DNA of 64,000 nucleotides from Amycolatopsis iheyensis (GTDB lineage Bacteria > Actinomycetota > Actinomycetes > Mycobacteriales > Pseudonocardiaceae): contig NZ_JAMXQV010000043.1 of assembly GCF_024703995.1 (NCBI RefSeq), positions 1 to 64,000 on the forward strand. The letters are read 5' to 3'. Positions within the stretch are counted from its first letter, which is position 1; every line of letters starts with the position of its first letter. Positions 62,646 to 64,000 of the stretch are shown here, piece after piece. A program made the translations under genes and the position numbers. The notes below the pieces were generated by a model. It had not been told where the DNA came from. It saw only the letters and a list, made by a program, of their open reading frames with translations, and ran no database searches.

Positions 62646-63432
62646 GCCGTCGATCGTGGCTCGGCGGGCCGGGTGGTGTCTGGAACTTTTCGGCCACCCG
62701 CACCAGCGCCGCCGGGGACGAACCGGCCAGCCGACGGCATTCGCGGCCCAGGTGGGACTGGTCGGCGTACCCCAGCTCGGCCGCGACGCGCGCCAGCGAC
62801 GTCCGGCCGGCAGCGAGTGGCTCCAGCCGGCGCAGGAACCGCTGGAACCGCCGCACCCGATGCAGCTGCTTCGGCCCGGCGCCGACCGCGTGCACGAAGT
62901 GCCGCCGCAACGCGCGTTCGCTGATTCCCACCGCGACCTCGGACGTCCGAGTGGCCGTGCCCAGAGCGTGGACCGCCGCCAGCACCCGCCGGTCCGGAGC
63001 CGCCCTTCGCCGCGCGACGAGCGCTTCGAGGATCCCGCGCTGCGCCTCGGGATCCGACGACGCGAGCTGTTCTTCGGCGCGACGCGCGTCCGCGCCCCAC
63101 AGCTCTTCGAGCCGGGTCACCGGGGGCAGCGCCGGCATGGCCGTGCCGAGCACCGCGGCCGCGGCCCCGCACCGCAGCCGCACGCCGACCCGCGAGGCGG
63201 CCGCCGGGACCCACAGCCGCAGCGGGGCGCCGACGGTGACGACCAGGGTGAGCGCGACGCCGTCCCAGACGAGGTCCGCGCAACCGTCCGGCAGCACGCG
63301 CAGCGGCCGCGCCCAGCCGGTGTCGCCGTGCCAGCCGCAGGCCAGCACGTCCGCCAGCGCCGGCGGCGGCGCCACCTCGCGGTACGCCGACCGCGCCCTG
63401 GCGACCGCCAGCGGGCGCAACGGAACTCCCAT
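62614..63432 (-). CDS. AraC-family transcriptional regulator
   Basis: The 272-residue regulator has an N-terminal DUF6597-like sensor half (about 1-130, RVLPDGCADLVWDG) and a C-terminal AraC DNA-binding domain (about 150-245). SERALRRHFVHAVGAGPKQ and RVAAELGYADQSHLGRECR are the two helix-turn-helix motifs. The domain order and PDGCADLVW motif are common in AraC proteins next to small-molecule enzymes. It diverges from the VOC-protein gene and overlaps the thioesterase gene, so both are candidate targets. Confidence 0.87.
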   Translation of the reverse strand: MGVPLRPLAVARARSAYREVAPPPALADVLACGWHGDTGWARPLRVLPDGCADLVWDGVALTLVVTVGAPLRLWVPAAASRVGVRLRCGAAAAVLGTAMPALPPVTRLEELWGADARRAEEQLASSDPEAQRGILEALVARRRAAPDRRVLAAVHALGTATRTSEVAVGISERALRRHFVHAVGAGPKQLHRVRRFQRFLRRLEPLAAGRTSLARVAAELGYADQSHLGRECRRLAGSSPAALVRVAEKFQTPPGPPSHDRRHVPSHDRGPL

Positions 63433-63505
63433 GACTTCAGTATGCAGCGGCCAAGAACTGGCCTATATCGCCGTTACCTTCGGCAGCACCAACGAAGGAG
63501 GAACC

Positions 63506-63973
63506 ATGGTCAACCCCGTTCCCGACGGCTACACGACGGTCACCCCGTGGCTCATCGGCCGCGACACCGCCGCTCTGATCGACTTCCTCGAGCGGGCCTT
63601 CGACGCCGAAGAAATCGCCCGGGTCGTCGGCGAGGACGGCAAGATCGGGCACGCGGAGGTCCGCGTCGGCGACGCGGTCGTGATGGCCTTCGACTCGCCC
63701 GACGGCTGGGCCGACACCCCGGCCTTCCTGCGGCTCTACGTGCCCGACAGCGAGGAGACCCAGCGGCGCGCGATCGCGGCCGGCGCCACCGAGGTGACCC
63801 GCCAGACGGTGCTGTTCTTCGGCGACCGCGTCGGCCGCGTGCGCGACCCGTTCGGCAACCTCTGGTGGATCCAGACGCGGCTGGAGGACCTGGACGAGGC
63901 CGAGCTGGCGCGTCGCGCGCAGCTGCCCGAGTACGTCGAGGCGATGAACTACGTCCAGGGCGTGCGGCTCTGA
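63506..63973 (+). CDS. VOC-family protein (PhnB/glyoxalase-like)
   Basis: The 155-residue single-chain VOC fold shows TVTPWLIGRDTAALIDFLERAF, GKIGHAEVRVGDAVVM and FFGDRVGRVRDPFGNLWWI (paired beta-alpha-beta modules). PhnB-like proteins bind metal or aromatic ligands, and many have no proven reaction. ATG 63506 has GGAGG 5 nt upstream. It is divergent from the AraC-type gene with a 73-bp gap. The window ends 27 bp after its stop. Confidence 0.87.
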   Translation: MVNPVPDGYTTVTPWLIGRDTAALIDFLERAFDAEEIARVVGEDGKIGHAEVRVGDAVVMAFDSPDGWADTPAFLRLYVPDSEETQRRAIAAGATEVTRQTVLFFGDRVGRVRDPFGNLWWIQTRLEDLDEAELARRAQLPEYVEAMNYVQGVRL

Positions 63974-64000
63974 TCGGATGTGGCACCCTGGGCCCGTGCT

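Overview
The window is high-GC actinobacterial chromosome, most likely Amycolatopsis or a close relative in the Pseudonocardiaceae. The evidence is protein content and gene order: mycothiol-type enzymes, WhiB, BldM, DUF397, PspC kinases and eukaryote-like Ser/Thr kinases, plus extended order shared with Mycobacterium tuberculosis. No tRNA, rRNA, insertion sequence, prophage or CRISPR array was seen.

Layout. (1) 1-13.4 kb holds CIRCE-groES-groEL1, whiB3, a CarH-like MerR regulator, a TPR-like protein, a bldM-like regulator, sigD-rsdA, DUF5319, guaB, DUF3574 and guaB3, with a DUF397 gene at the end. This resembles the M. tuberculosis Rv3418c-Rv3410c block and the Streptomyces bldM/guaB neighbourhood. 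(2) 13.5-23.6 kb holds redox and small-molecule enzymes (choD-like GMC oxidase, a mycothiol-dependent isomerase, a Tat-lipoprotein FAD oxidase, ALDH, zinc ADH), a rhomboid, a DinB-fold protein and guaA. (3) 23.6-36.6 kb is an envelope-sensing region: two PspC proteins (one in a MacRS-like two-component system), a GH6-like lipoprotein, an EamA/LysR pair, an active Ser/Thr kinase coupled to a pseudokinase, and two single-pass proteins. (4) 36.6-52 kb reproduces Rv0948c-Rv0957: chorismate mutase, pcrA, an M23 peptidase, sucCD, a DUF5336 protein, a perM-like gene and purNH. (5) 54.7-61.5 kb is an SOS mutasome operon (imuA', imuB, dnaE2) behind a perfect LexA box. (6) The right edge holds a methyltransferase, thioesterase, AraC regulator and VOC protein.

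Function. Purine synthesis is spread over the window (purN, purH, guaB, guaA, with guaB3 of unknown role). Developmental and redox regulators cluster with the chaperonin. The mutasome is the most unusual part. Two extra open frames are packed into it without gaps: a 162-codon Arg-rich heptapeptide-repeat frame joined by ATGA overlaps to imuA' and imuB, and a 190-aa gene with four copies of an unrecognised motif between imuB and dnaE2. A recurring theme is tandem repeats with units that are multiples of three (15, 18, 21, 48 and 54 bp) inside or between conserved genes.

Limits. Calls rest on reading translated sequence and remembered families. No database search was run. Starts were moved from the longest open frame to the best ribosome-binding site where one is visible.
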